From NCBI RefSeq assembly GCF_019635465.1, contig NZ_JAHBZK010000021.1, forward strand, positions 28,479 to 92,478: a DNA stretch of 64,000 nucleotides. The letters are read 5' to 3'. The notes beneath the pieces were generated by a model. That model searched no databases, was not told where the DNA came from, and worked only from the letters and a program-made list of their open reading frames with translations. This stretch comes from Hydrogenophaga sp. (lineage in GTDB: Bacteria; Pseudomonadota; Gammaproteobacteria; Burkholderiales; Burkholderiaceae_C). Below, piece by piece: positions 35,493 to 44,426 of this stretch. The stretch's first letter is position 1; the number at the start of each line of letters is the position of its first letter. Position numbers and translations under genes: made by a program.

Positions 35493-37258
35493 GCGCGCCT
35501 GCTTCACGCATGCAGCGGGCACGCGCCTTGGTGGGCTTTTTCGTTGCCCTGCTAGGAAGCGTCGGTGTCCTTCGCGTGTTCTTGTCCGGACTGGCCGTGT
35601 CCGCGCTCGAACTAGGTGGTCTTGCACTGCTTTTCCCGTTTCTCAAGCTGGTGACGGACCCCGCGTTTCACCAGAGCCTCCTGCAGTGGGCAGGAGACGC
35701 TCCCATGGCCTACATGTTGCGTGACCATCGCGAGTCGGTCTTGGTTGCAGGCCTTGCGCTGATGCTGCTGTTCGTGATCCGGGGCTGGGCCACGGCTGCT
35801 TTGGTGCGTTACCAGGCGACTGTAGGGGCTCGCATCAACCGGGAGAGCAGTGGTGAACTCATCAATACCGCCCTGAGTTCACGGTATCAGCTGTTCCTCA
35901 AACACAGCCCCGTTCAGATTGCAGGCATTTCCTACTCAAACACGACGCATGCGGCGCTGCTGTTCCAGTCCATGGCCACCGCACTAAATGAAGCCCTTCT
36001 GCTCGCGGTCGTCTTGATCGGCCTGCTGGTGACCAACCCTGCGGTGTTCGTTTCCCTCGTAGCCCTTGCGGTGGCACTCGGTCTGGGCGTGTTTCGGCCC
36101 CTGTCGCGGCGGGTCGCCAGGATCGGGCGCCAGACGCAAGACATCGATCTCGCCCGCCATCGCTTTGTCTTTGCCATGGCCAACGCGATTCGTGACATCA
36201 AGATCATGGGCATCGAGATTCCGTTCTCCCGCCGCAACCAGTCGTTGGTGGACCAGCATGCCAGCCTGGCCGCGGACTACCAGACCATCGCCACGGTCCA
36301 GCGGGTCGCGGTCGAGGTGGTTCTCTTTTGCAGCGTCGTCGCAGCGGCCATCTGGTTCGCATGGCTCGATGCCGACATCAACCATTCCGCACCCATCATC
36401 GGCACACTCGGCCTGGTGGCGGTCCGGGTGGCCCCGGCGCTCTCGCGCCTCGCGGCGGCTGTCAACGGCATGCGCTACTCGCTGCCCTTTGTGGAGCGTC
36501 TGCTGGACACCCGGGTCACTCTGCGCGAGTTCCCGCATCAGCGGACTGCGCAGGCCGCTGACTTCCCGGGTCCTTATCGTGCCGAGGGCATTGGCTTCAA
36601 CTACGGCGATCGGCAGGTGCTACAGGACGCCACGATCAGTATCGGCCAGGGCGAAGTGGTGGCAGTGGTCGGACCCTCGGGGGCCGGGAAGTCGACTCTG
36701 CTGGATCTGCTTGCCGGGCTCATGCCTCCTGACTCGGGCCGGTTCTTCCTGGGCAGGACGGCATTTTCGCCCTTCACCAGCCTTCATTTTCCAGCCCGAC
36801 TGGGTTACGTGCCTCAGACCATCGCGACCTTCGACGGCTCGATCGCCTTCAATATCGCACTTGAACCGGCACCGGATGCGGAGCGTCTGCAGCGTGCGAT
36901 CACTCGCGCGCGACTGGAGACCTTTGTCAACGAACTGCCCCAGGGCCTGCAAACCTGGATCGGAGAAGGGGGGCGCAAGCTCTCCGGCGGACAAAAGCAA
37001 CGGCTGGGAATCGCCCGGGCTTTGTATCGGGACCCCGCCTTCCTGATTCTCGATGAAGTCACGAGTGCACTCGATGACGCCACGGCCCAGGAGGTGATGG
37101 GTGAACTGATGGCGATGCGGGGAACGGTTTCCATGTTGTTCGTCACCCACCATCTCGGGCAGATCCCAGCCGATCGCGTCTATCGGCTGGACAATGGACA
37201 GCTTTCACGCGTCGCCACTACCGGAGGCGACCTGGTCACGGACACGCCACCCACATGA
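35489..37258 (+). CDS. ABC transporter, fused permease-ATPase (PglK/Wzk-like flippase), GTG start
   Basis: A 589-residue half-transporter. Six membrane segments occupy roughly residues 10-310, then an ATPase domain with Walker A GPSGAGKST, signature LSGGQKQR, Walker B FLILDEVTSALD and the switch His in FVTHHL. The architecture matches lipid-linked oligosaccharide flippases of the PglK type, which can replace Wzx. GTG at 35489 follows GGGGAGGA and overlaps the acyltransferase stop. It is the only glycan exporter recognised in the island. Confidence 0.85.
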   Translation: MSAPASRMQRARALVGFFVALLGSVGVLRVFLSGLAVSALELGGLALLFPFLKLVTDPAFHQSLLQWAGDAPMAYMLRDHRESVLVAGLALMLLFVIRGWATAALVRYQATVGARINRESSGELINTALSSRYQLFLKHSPVQIAGISYSNTTHAALLFQSMATALNEALLLAVVLIGLLVTNPAVFVSLVALAVALGLGVFRPLSRRVARIGRQTQDIDLARHRFVFAMANAIRDIKIMGIEIPFSRRNQSLVDQHASLAADYQTIATVQRVAVEVVLFCSVVAAAIWFAWLDADINHSAPIIGTLGLVAVRVAPALSRLAAAVNGMRYSLPFVERLLDTRVTLREFPHQRTAQAADFPGPYRAEGIGFNYGDRQVLQDATISIGQGEVVAVVGPSGAGKSTLLDLLAGLMPPDSGRFFLGRTAFSPFTSLHFPARLGYVPQTIATFDGSIAFNIALEPAPDAERLQRAITRARLETFVNELPQGLQTWIGEGGRKLSGGQKQRLGIARALYRDPAFLILDEVTSALDDATAQEVMGELMAMRGTVSMLFVTHHLGQIPADRVYRLDNGQLSRVATTGGDLVTDTPPT

Positions 37259-37935
37259 ACCTGATGTCCATATTGACCCGACTTGGTCTGTGCGATCCTG
37301 ACCTGACTCCGCAGAAAAGCTACGGACAGGACGGTGAGGATCTGATCCTCGATCGTCTGCTCGAGCGACTGACCACTGGCTTCTACGTGGACGTGGGCGC
37401 GCACCACCCCGCGCGCTTCTCCAACACCTATTTGTTCTACCGGCGCGGCTGGCGCGGCATCAATATCGATGCCCAGCCGGGTTCGATGAAGCCATTCGAC
37501 CGCCTGCGCCCGCGCGATATCAATATCGAGTGTGGCGTGGCGGGCTCCCCCGGTCGCCTGACCTACCACCGATTCGATGAGCCGGCGCTCAACACCTTCG
37601 ACGCAACTGAAGCGCAGCGAAAGAATCGCGCGCCGTACCACCTGATAGAAACAATCGAAGTGGAGGTCCAGCGGCTAGACGCCTTGCTGGATGAGTACCT
37701 GCCGCCTGGGCAGGCAATCGATTTTCTTTCAGTGGATGTCGAGGGTCTGGACCACGATGTGCTGGCGTCGAATGATTGGACCCGCTACCGCCCGCGTTTC
37801 GTATTGGCCGAGACCCTGCGCACCGACATGCTTCAACTGGCGGATTGTCCTATAGCGGAATTGATGCGCAATGTGGGCTACACGCCGGTCAGCAAGGCCT
37901 ACAACACCACGTTCTTTGCGCGGGAGGCACAGTGA
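37255..37935 (+). CDS. FkbM family methyltransferase
   Basis: A 226-residue SAM-dependent methyltransferase. FYVDVGAHHPARFSNTYLF is the SAM-binding region and IDFLSVDVEGLDHDVL the typical FkbM acidic block. FkbM enzymes O-methylate sugars or lipids. It overlaps the ABC transporter gene by four bases, and abuts another methyltransferase gene. Substrate unknown. Confidence 0.85.
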   Translation: MNLMSILTRLGLCDPDLTPQKSYGQDGEDLILDRLLERLTTGFYVDVGAHHPARFSNTYLFYRRGWRGINIDAQPGSMKPFDRLRPRDINIECGVAGSPGRLTYHRFDEPALNTFDATEAQRKNRAPYHLIETIEVEVQRLDALLDEYLPPGQAIDFLSVDVEGLDHDVLASNDWTRYRPRFVLAETLRTDMLQLADCPIAELMRNVGYTPVSKAYNTTFFAREAQ

Positions 37936-38942
37936 TGGATGACACGACGACGTGTTCCATGCCATGCCCCGTGTGTGAAGGAAGGACATTCCAATCCGTG
38001 GCCCACGTGTACGACGACCGATATGGAGAGCCCAATCGGTACCGGCTCGCACGGTGTACGCAATGTGGCCACCTTGCCACCGCACCGCGGCTGGACGAAT
38101 CTGTCCTGCCGGTGCTGTATGGCACCTACTACCCGCGAAAGGGCACGAGCCCAGAGCAGGTGTCGCGCTCAGCCGCGAGCGCGACAGCGCCTTTCGCGCG
38201 TCTGCGGCGATGGTGGCAGGGCGTGAACAACCAGGGCCAGTATCTGGTGCAACCGGGTGAGGTGATGCTGGACATCGGTTGCGGCAGCGGCATTTCGCTG
38301 CTCGAAGCCCAGGCATTGGGCGCGCAGGCATTCGGCATCGAAGCGGACCCCAACGTGCGACCGATTGCGCTCGCGCTCGGCCTGAACATTCACTTCGGTA
38401 GCCTACATGACGATCCTTTCCCTGGCCAGCGCTTCGACCTTGTGGTGCTCAACCAGGTGATCGAGCATCTGCCCGAGCCTGACCACGCCCTAAGGCACTT
38501 GCGTGATCGCCTCACGCACAGCGGGCGTATCGTGTTGGTTTTCCCCAATGTTGGGTCGGTCTGGCGTCGCATTGCCGGGCTGCGCTGGATCAACTGGCAC
38601 ATTCCCTATCACCTGCATCACTTCGACCGAGCGGGCTTCGCCCGGATGGCTGATCGTTGTGGGTACCGAGTCCACTCGACGCGCACCATTACGCCGAATC
38701 TCTGGACCCTGCTGCAGGCACGTGCCTCTCGAATACCGGCCCAGCCCGGCGTACCTCATCCGCTGTGGGCCACACGTCCGGCGGCCGCCGATGAGGGCAA
38801 GGAGGCACGCCGCTCCGCCGGCATCAAAACCGCTTTGCGTTTGCTGGTCTTGCTGCCCATCGCAATACTCAATCGCACCCTGGATGCCGTCGGTCAGGGG
38901 GACAGCCTGATGGTGGTGCTCCATCCCAAGGGGATCAGATGA
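37935..38942 (+). CDS. Class I SAM methyltransferase with N-terminal zinc ribbon
   Basis: A 335-residue protein. The N-terminus has two Cys pairs (CPVCEGR and CTQCGH), a likely zinc ribbon, then a methyltransferase domain with VMLDIGCGSGISLLEAQ and LVVLNQVIEHLPEPDHAL. The last 60 residues include a hydrophobic helix (LRLLVLLPIAILN). This layout is common in polysaccharide loci. It likely methylates a nucleotide sugar or glycan; target unknown. Confidence 0.82.
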   Translation: MDDTTTCSMPCPVCEGRTFQSVAHVYDDRYGEPNRYRLARCTQCGHLATAPRLDESVLPVLYGTYYPRKGTSPEQVSRSAASATAPFARLRRWWQGVNNQGQYLVQPGEVMLDIGCGSGISLLEAQALGAQAFGIEADPNVRPIALALGLNIHFGSLHDDPFPGQRFDLVVLNQVIEHLPEPDHALRHLRDRLTHSGRIVLVFPNVGSVWRRIAGLRWINWHIPYHLHHFDRAGFARMADRCGYRVHSTRTITPNLWTLLQARASRIPAQPGVPHPLWATRPAAADEGKEARRSAGIKTALRLLVLLPIAILNRTLDAVGQGDSLMVVLHPKGIR

Positions 38943-39784
38943 CCGTGCATGTCGTGATCCCGGTGTTCAACCGGCTGGCCATGACACGCGCTCTGGTAGA
39001 GTGCCTGCGCCGGCAACAGGTGGACCAACCACTGCACTTGTTGGTTGTCAACGATGGGTCTAGCGACGGCACTGCCGCATGGCTGGCTATGCAAGCAGGC
39101 ATCACCGTGCTTGACGGCGACGGCACACTCTTCTGGGGCGGCGCTATCGATCTGGCCTTGAAGCACCTGATGAGTCAAGTGTCGGCCAGCGATTGGGTGC
39201 TGTTCATGAACAACGACACCCATGTTGCGGACGATTTCGTGCAGACGCTTCTGAACGTCGCGCGGGCCCATGCCCCAGCCGCCGTAGGCAGCGTCATTCG
39301 GGATGAAGCTCGTCCAGAGCGCTTGCTTTCGATCGGCGCTCGCGTTGACGCTTGGCGCATCCGGACAGTGGATCTGCTGGACGTTCGCGAACCCGGGCGC
39401 CCATGGCCCGAGGCCGTCGAGGTGGATGCGCTGTCTGGTCGGGGCGTGCTGTTTCCTTTGGAGAGCCTCAAAGCTGCCGGAGGCATGCGCCCGCGCGCAC
39501 TGCCTCACTATCTGGCCGACTACGAACTGTCGCTGCGAGTACGGGCGCGCGGTTGGCGACTGCTGGTGGCCTCGGCTGCCGCCGTGCTGTCCGCGCCCGA
39601 ATACGGCAATATGCGGCGGGCCGCCACGTGGCGCGAGCGCCTCTGGTCAATCCGCTCACCCTGGTATCTGCCTGCGCTCGCAACGTTCTGGTGGGAAGCC
39701 AGCAACTGGCCGCAACGCCTCACAATTCCCCTGCGGCTCCCTCTCTTCGCGCTGTTCCCGCGCCTACGCCGGCCCGCTCCATGA
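38939..39784 (+). CDS. Glycosyltransferase family 2
   Basis: A 281-residue GT-A enzyme. VHVVIPVFNRLAMTRALVECL, VVNDGSSDGTAAW and DWVLFMNNDTHVADDF give the nucleotide- and metal-binding parts, and GTLFWGGAIDLAL is a motif of rhamnosyltransferase-like members. It transfers a sugar to the lipid-linked glycan at the inner membrane. Donor not known; rhamnose is a fair guess given rfbBDAC. Confidence 0.87.
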   Translation: MTVHVVIPVFNRLAMTRALVECLRRQQVDQPLHLLVVNDGSSDGTAAWLAMQAGITVLDGDGTLFWGGAIDLALKHLMSQVSASDWVLFMNNDTHVADDFVQTLLNVARAHAPAAVGSVIRDEARPERLLSIGARVDAWRIRTVDLLDVREPGRPWPEAVEVDALSGRGVLFPLESLKAAGGMRPRALPHYLADYELSLRVRARGWRLLVASAAAVLSAPEYGNMRRAATWRERLWSIRSPWYLPALATFWWEASNWPQRLTIPLRLPLFALFPRLRRPAP

Positions 39785-40911
39785 AGATCCTGATTGTCGA
39801 CACCTACTACGCGGCCTTTCTGGCCCGCCTTTACGCCGATCAGCCAGTGCTTTCGAGCCAGTCGTCAGACCTTCAGCGCCGCGCCTTGCTTGACGCCTGC
39901 TTCGGAACGTCAGATTTCTACAGCCGTCACCTGAACGAGTTGGGCTGCGATGCGCAGGACCTGATCGTCAACTGCGTCCCCTTGCAGCAGGCGTGGGCCG
40001 CGGAGAACAAGGTACCGCTGTCGAAACTGGCACTGAAAGTACCGCACCGCGTGTTCCGCCTGCCGTTGGTAGGCAAGTTCCTGTCCAGTCTGCCCGGCCT
40101 GCTGGAAGTCGCCATTGCCCAGGTCAAGGCGTTCCGGCCTGACGTGCTTTATTGCCAGGACCTGTCCTTCTTCCCGGGCGAAGTCCTGCGAGAACTTCGT
40201 TCGCACGTACGCCTCGTGGTTGGCCAGATCGCCTGTCCTCTGCCACCCGAATCCTTCCTCAAGGGCTACGACCTGATCCTCACCTCGTTCCCGCATTTCG
40301 TGCCGCGGCTGAAGACGTTGGGTGTCAAATCCGAATACTTCCGCATCGGCTTCGACGAGCGCGTTCTGCCGTTGCTGGGCAATGTCGAGCGCGACGTGGG
40401 CTTCAGTTTTGTGGGAGGCATCAGCCGTCACCACGGCGGCGCGATCCCCCTGATGGAACACCTGGCGCGTCACACCGACATCCGCTTTTTCGGCTATGGC
40501 GCGGACAGTCTGCCAGCGACATCGCCCATCCGCGCGCGACACGGCGGCGAGGTTTGGGGCCTGGACATGTACCGCGCTCTCGCGCGCAGCCGCATCACCT
40601 TGAACCGTCACATCAATGTGGCGGAGAACAATGCCAACAACATGCGGCTGTACGAGGCCACGGGCACCGGTGCCTTGCTGCTGACCGACCGCAAGGACAA
40701 CCTGGGCGAGCTGTTCGACGTGGGGCGCGAGGTCGTGGCCTATTCGAGCGCAGAAGAGGCCGTAGAACTGGTCAGGCATTTCGAAGCACACCCGGAAGAA
40801 GCGCGCGGCATCGCGGATGCCGGCCAGGCCCGCACACTCAAGGAGCACACCTACGCAAGGCGCATGGAAGAACTGGTTCCGATCCTCAAGCGACATCTGA
40901 GCTATACATGA
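39781..40911 (+). CDS. Glycosyltransferase, GT-B type (CgeB/group 1-like)
   Basis: A 376-residue GT-B protein. The N-terminus MKILIVDTYYAAFLARLYAD, the central VGFSFVGGISRHHGGAI and the C-terminal NNMRLYEATGTGALLLTDRKDNLGELFD plus EEAVELVRHFEAHPEE resemble CgeB-like glycosyltransferases. Start ATG overlaps the previous stop. It would add one sugar of the repeat; specificity unknown. Confidence 0.8.
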   Translation: MKILIVDTYYAAFLARLYADQPVLSSQSSDLQRRALLDACFGTSDFYSRHLNELGCDAQDLIVNCVPLQQAWAAENKVPLSKLALKVPHRVFRLPLVGKFLSSLPGLLEVAIAQVKAFRPDVLYCQDLSFFPGEVLRELRSHVRLVVGQIACPLPPESFLKGYDLILTSFPHFVPRLKTLGVKSEYFRIGFDERVLPLLGNVERDVGFSFVGGISRHHGGAIPLMEHLARHTDIRFFGYGADSLPATSPIRARHGGEVWGLDMYRALARSRITLNRHINVAENNANNMRLYEATGTGALLLTDRKDNLGELFDVGREVVAYSSAEEAVELVRHFEAHPEEARGIADAGQARTLKEHTYARRMEELVPILKRHLSYT

Positions 40912-41717
40912 AGGCTGTGCTGCGCTCATTTCTCAATCGCGCGCCACGCTTAAAGCGTTTGCTGCGGACAGTCCGTGACGCAGTGCTGCCGGGCCGATCG
41001 GTGTCGACCCACTATGTCGCGCTTCAGGGCGAAGAGGCCACCGTTGAAGGCCAGCGCCTGCGGAACGCGTGGCAAGACGACAGCATGCCGGCCAAGCAAC
41101 GGGCACTGGTGGATGTTCAACTGGAGCAGTACCGGCGCGGCGATCCCATTGATGTCTTTGATGTCTTCGTTCGCTCGTTGCAGGAACTGCCCGACCTCAA
41201 ACCCGACATGTCGCTGCTTGAGGTGGGCTGCTCCAGCGGCTTCTATGCTGAAGTCGTAAACATCGCCAAGCTACCCCTTCTCTATGAAGGTTGCGACTAC
41301 GCCGAACCCTTCATCGAACTGGCGCGCCTCCGTCATCCGGACAATGTGTTTTCGGTAGCTGACGCCACCGCCTTGCACCATGCCGACGCCTCCTTCGACA
41401 TTGTGGTGTCCGGCTGCTGCCTGTTGCACATTCCTGACTACGACAAGGCTGTGGCAGAGACGGCACGCGTGGCAAGGCACTACACCGTCTTTCATCGCAC
41501 TCCGGTCGTGTGGGGAGAGCCCGAGCGCTGGTACCGCAAGGAAGCCTACGGTATCCCGACGGTCGAGATTCACTTCAATGAACCCGAGTTTCTGGCCCTT
41601 CTCGCGCGAAACGGACTGCACTTGTTGGCAACCTACACGCTGAACGAACAGCGTTCGGGGGACGGATCACGCGGCAGCGCGGTCAGAACCTATGTCTGCA
41701 GGAAGACAACACCTTGA
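40908..41717 (+). CDS. Class I SAM methyltransferase
   Basis: A 269-residue methyltransferase. SLLEVGCSSGFYAEVV is the SAM-binding loop and FDIVVSGCCLLHIPDYDKAVAE the post-II region. The basic N-terminus may contact membrane or glycan. One of at least four methyltransferases in the island. Target unknown. Confidence 0.82.
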   Translation: MKAVLRSFLNRAPRLKRLLRTVRDAVLPGRSVSTHYVALQGEEATVEGQRLRNAWQDDSMPAKQRALVDVQLEQYRRGDPIDVFDVFVRSLQELPDLKPDMSLLEVGCSSGFYAEVVNIAKLPLLYEGCDYAEPFIELARLRHPDNVFSVADATALHHADASFDIVVSGCCLLHIPDYDKAVAETARVARHYTVFHRTPVVWGEPERWYRKEAYGIPTVEIHFNEPEFLALLARNGLHLLATYTLNEQRSGDGSRGSAVRTYVCRKTTP

Positions 41718-42688
41718 AAGCACACCATTTCTGCACGCTGTTTGACGGCGGCTATCTCGTCAAAGGCGTGGCCATGCTGGAGAGCCTGGCCAGGTATTGT
41801 CCCGGTGCCCACGTGCATGTGCTGTGCATGGATGTACGGACGCACGACATCCTATCTCGCCTGGGCCTGTCCTTCGTTTCTCTGATCCACCTTCACGAGA
41901 TCGAAACCGCGGCCCTGCTTGAAGCAAAGAAGGATCGAGGCGTTGCAGAGTACTGCTGGACCCTTTCGCCCTGCCTCCCCCACTTTGTTCTTGAGAACAA
42001 CCTGGACATCGACTTCATCACCTACGTCGATGCCGATCTGCTGTTCTACTCACCAGTAAAACCACTGTTCGACGAAATCGGAAACTCATCCATCGCTATC
42101 ATCGAACACCGCTTCAGCGATCGCCTGAAGGATCGAGAGGTCAACGGCCGCTTCTGCGTGGAGTGGGTAAGCTTTCGCCGCGACGAGCAAGGCATGAGTT
42201 GCCTGGCTCGTTGGCGCGATCAGTGCATCGAGTGGTGCTACTACCGGCTCGAGGAAGGGCGCATGGGGGACCAGAAGTACCTTGACGAGTGGCCCGCCCG
42301 CTACAGTGCTTGCCACATTCTCATGCATGCTGGTGCAGGCATCGCACCCTGGAACTACTCGCGCTACCAGTTTGGGTGGGATGGAGACGGACAAATCACT
42401 GTGGACGGTGCGCCGCTGATCTTCTACCACTTTCATCAGTTCCAGATGTTGAGCAACGGCGGCTTCGATCGCCTGTCCGAGTTCTATACGCGCGAATGCA
42501 GCGAGCCTCAAAGCGTCTATAGCGCCTATGAAGCGACACTGGAGGCAACACTCGCACGCGTTCGCAAGATTGACCCAGGGTTTTCCGCCGGACTCAAACC
42601 CGCCTCGAAAGTCGCCAGCCGGCGCTGGGCGCAAAAGTATTTGCCTCGGAGGGTCAAAGACCTTCTGCACCGCCTTCTTCGGTACTGA
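41714..42688 (+). CDS. GT-A type glycosyltransferase-like protein, TTG start
   Basis: A 324-residue protein. FCTLFDGGYLVKGVAMLESLARYCPG resembles the start of GT8-like enzymes, and FITYVDADLLFYSPV contains a DxD metal site. A WNYSRYQF block and FYHFHQFQ follow. Start is TTG at 41714, overlapping the previous stop; the conserved region begins at once, so no later start is likely. Specificity not known. Local GC is the lowest of the island. Confidence 0.72.
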   Translation: MKAHHFCTLFDGGYLVKGVAMLESLARYCPGAHVHVLCMDVRTHDILSRLGLSFVSLIHLHEIETAALLEAKKDRGVAEYCWTLSPCLPHFVLENNLDIDFITYVDADLLFYSPVKPLFDEIGNSSIAIIEHRFSDRLKDREVNGRFCVEWVSFRRDEQGMSCLARWRDQCIEWCYYRLEEGRMGDQKYLDEWPARYSACHILMHAGAGIAPWNYSRYQFGWDGDGQITVDGAPLIFYHFHQFQMLSNGGFDRLSEFYTRECSEPQSVYSAYEATLEATLARVRKIDPGFSAGLKPASKVASRRWAQKYLPRRVKDLLHRLLRY

Positions 42689-42756
42689 GATTCGGACTCG
42701 CCCTGGCCCCATCCGGCATGTGCCGACCACGCAGCCAAATTCGAGGCAACACCGCA

Positions 42757-43641
42757 ATGATGAAGATGCTGAGCAATCTTTCAGGCAAAACAAAGCTTCG
42801 CCTGAAGTCACTGATCTCGGCCGTCGGCTTGATGCCCATCGCTCGGGTCATCTATCGCCGCCAGTACGGCATGAGCCACTATGCAGACAAGATCGCCTTC
42901 ATCAAACGATGGGCCTGGCTGGATACCGAGGACTCCAACTTCTACTACCGACTCACCGAGATGAACCGGGACCAGCTGGCGCAGACCGTGGCAACGGTCA
43001 CCGGAGTCACACCGACGCAGGTGCTTGGCTACTTCGCGGAACTCGAAGGTGATGACCGGCTGCGGGAACACATCAAGAGCGGAATCTCCTCTGCCCGCTA
43101 CGGTCGCGACATTAGGGTGGAGTTCGGGCGCCGCCTCGGTTGGTATGCATTCATCAGGGTGTTGAAGCCGCGCGTCGTGATTGAAACGGGCGTTGACCAT
43201 GGCGTTGGGGCCTGCGTCATCACCAGTGCACTGATGATGAATGCCAGCGAAGGCAAGGAGGGCAGGTACTACGGCACTGAGCTCAGACCGGATGCCGGCA
43301 AACTCCTCAGCGGCGACTATGCCCGCTTCGGCCAGGTGCTGTACGGCGACTCCATCGAAACGCTGCAGAAGTTCGACCAACCGATCGACATCTTCATCAA
43401 CGACAGCGACCACAGCGCCGACTATGAGTACCGCGAGTACCAGGTGATATTGGACAAACTTGCTCCAGAAAGCCTAATCCTCGGCGACAACAGCCACGCC
43501 ACCGACAAGCTGTCGCGCTTTTCGGCCGAGCAGCAGCGCAGCTTCCTGTTCTTCGCCGAGAAGCCACTTGACCACTGGTACCCCGGTGCCGGCATCGGCA
43601 TCTCTTTTCGTCGAGGGGTTGCCTCACAGGTGGCGTGCTGA
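42757..43641 (+). CDS. Class I SAM methyltransferase (Methyltransf_24-like)
   Basis: A 294-residue protein. VVIETGVDHGVGACVITSAL is the SAM loop and IDIFINDSDHSADYEYREYQ the acidic region; these resemble cephalosporin hydroxylase/O-methyltransferase-like domains. The start ATG at 42757 has GAGG ten bases upstream. A 68-base gap separates it from the previous gene, one of the few non-overlapping junctions in the island. Confidence 0.75.
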   Translation: MMKMLSNLSGKTKLRLKSLISAVGLMPIARVIYRRQYGMSHYADKIAFIKRWAWLDTEDSNFYYRLTEMNRDQLAQTVATVTGVTPTQVLGYFAELEGDDRLREHIKSGISSARYGRDIRVEFGRRLGWYAFIRVLKPRVVIETGVDHGVGACVITSALMMNASEGKEGRYYGTELRPDAGKLLSGDYARFGQVLYGDSIETLQKFDQPIDIFINDSDHSADYEYREYQVILDKLAPESLILGDNSHATDKLSRFSAEQQRSFLFFAEKPLDHWYPGAGIGISFRRGVASQVAC

Positions 43642-43676
43642 ATCCGGGTCTGCCTGAAACCGGTCCGTAATTGGTC

Positions 43677-44426
43677 ATGCGAATCTCCGTCATCACGGTC
43701 TGCTTCAACAGCGCCGCCACCATTGATCGCGCACTGCAGTCGGTTGCCGCACAGGATTGGCCAGAAGTCGAGCACATCGTCATTGATGGTGCATCCCGGG
43801 ATGACACGATGGCGGTGATTGAACGTTACCGACAGCATCTGGCCGTGGTGGTCAGCGAGCCCGACAAAGGCATCTACGACGCCATGAACAAGGGGCTCGC
43901 GAGAGCCACCGGTGAAATCGTTTGCTTTCTTAACGCAGATGACGCTTACGTCGCACCTGATGTGCTCTCGCAGGTGGCACACGAAATGTCGACTCATAGG
44001 CTGGACGCCTTGTTCGCGGACGTGGCGTTCTTCCTACCCGAGGCACCCGAGCGGATTGTGCGCCGCTACCGCTCCGACCGATTTCACCCCGACCGTCTGG
44101 CCTGGGGCTGGATGCCCGCTCATCCAGCCTTGTTCATGAGGCGCAGCATTTACAACCAGTTGGGTGGATTTCGCACGCACTTCCGCATCGCTGGCGATTT
44201 CGATTTCGTTGCTCGCGCCTTCGGCCCGGGGCAGCTGCGGTACCGACACTTGCCCAAGGTACTCGTGCGCATGCAGGCGGGTGGTGTCAGCAATGCCGGG
44301 TTACGCAGCAAGTGGCGTTTAAATCAAGAGGTGCTGCGTTCCTGTCGCGAGAACGGCATACGCACGAACATCTTCAAGATACTGTCCAAGTACCCGGCCA
44401 AGCTGATGGAGCTGGTTCACCCATGA
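43677..44426 (+). CDS. Glycosyltransferase family 2 (WcaE-like)
   Basis: A 249-residue GT2. RISVITVCFNSAATIDRALQSV, HIVIDGASRDDTM, SEPDKGIYDAMNKGLARATGEIVCFLNADD are typical of the colanic-acid WcaE-like subgroup when read in order. ATG at 43677 is preferred over a TTG six bases earlier. Overlaps the next gene by four bases. Donor unknown. Confidence 0.87.
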   Translation: MRISVITVCFNSAATIDRALQSVAAQDWPEVEHIVIDGASRDDTMAVIERYRQHLAVVVSEPDKGIYDAMNKGLARATGEIVCFLNADDAYVAPDVLSQVAHEMSTHRLDALFADVAFFLPEAPERIVRRYRSDRFHPDRLAWGWMPAHPALFMRRSIYNQLGGFRTHFRIAGDFDFVARAFGPGQLRYRHLPKVLVRMQAGGVSNAGLRSKWRLNQEVLRSCRENGIRTNIFKILSKYPAKLMELVHP

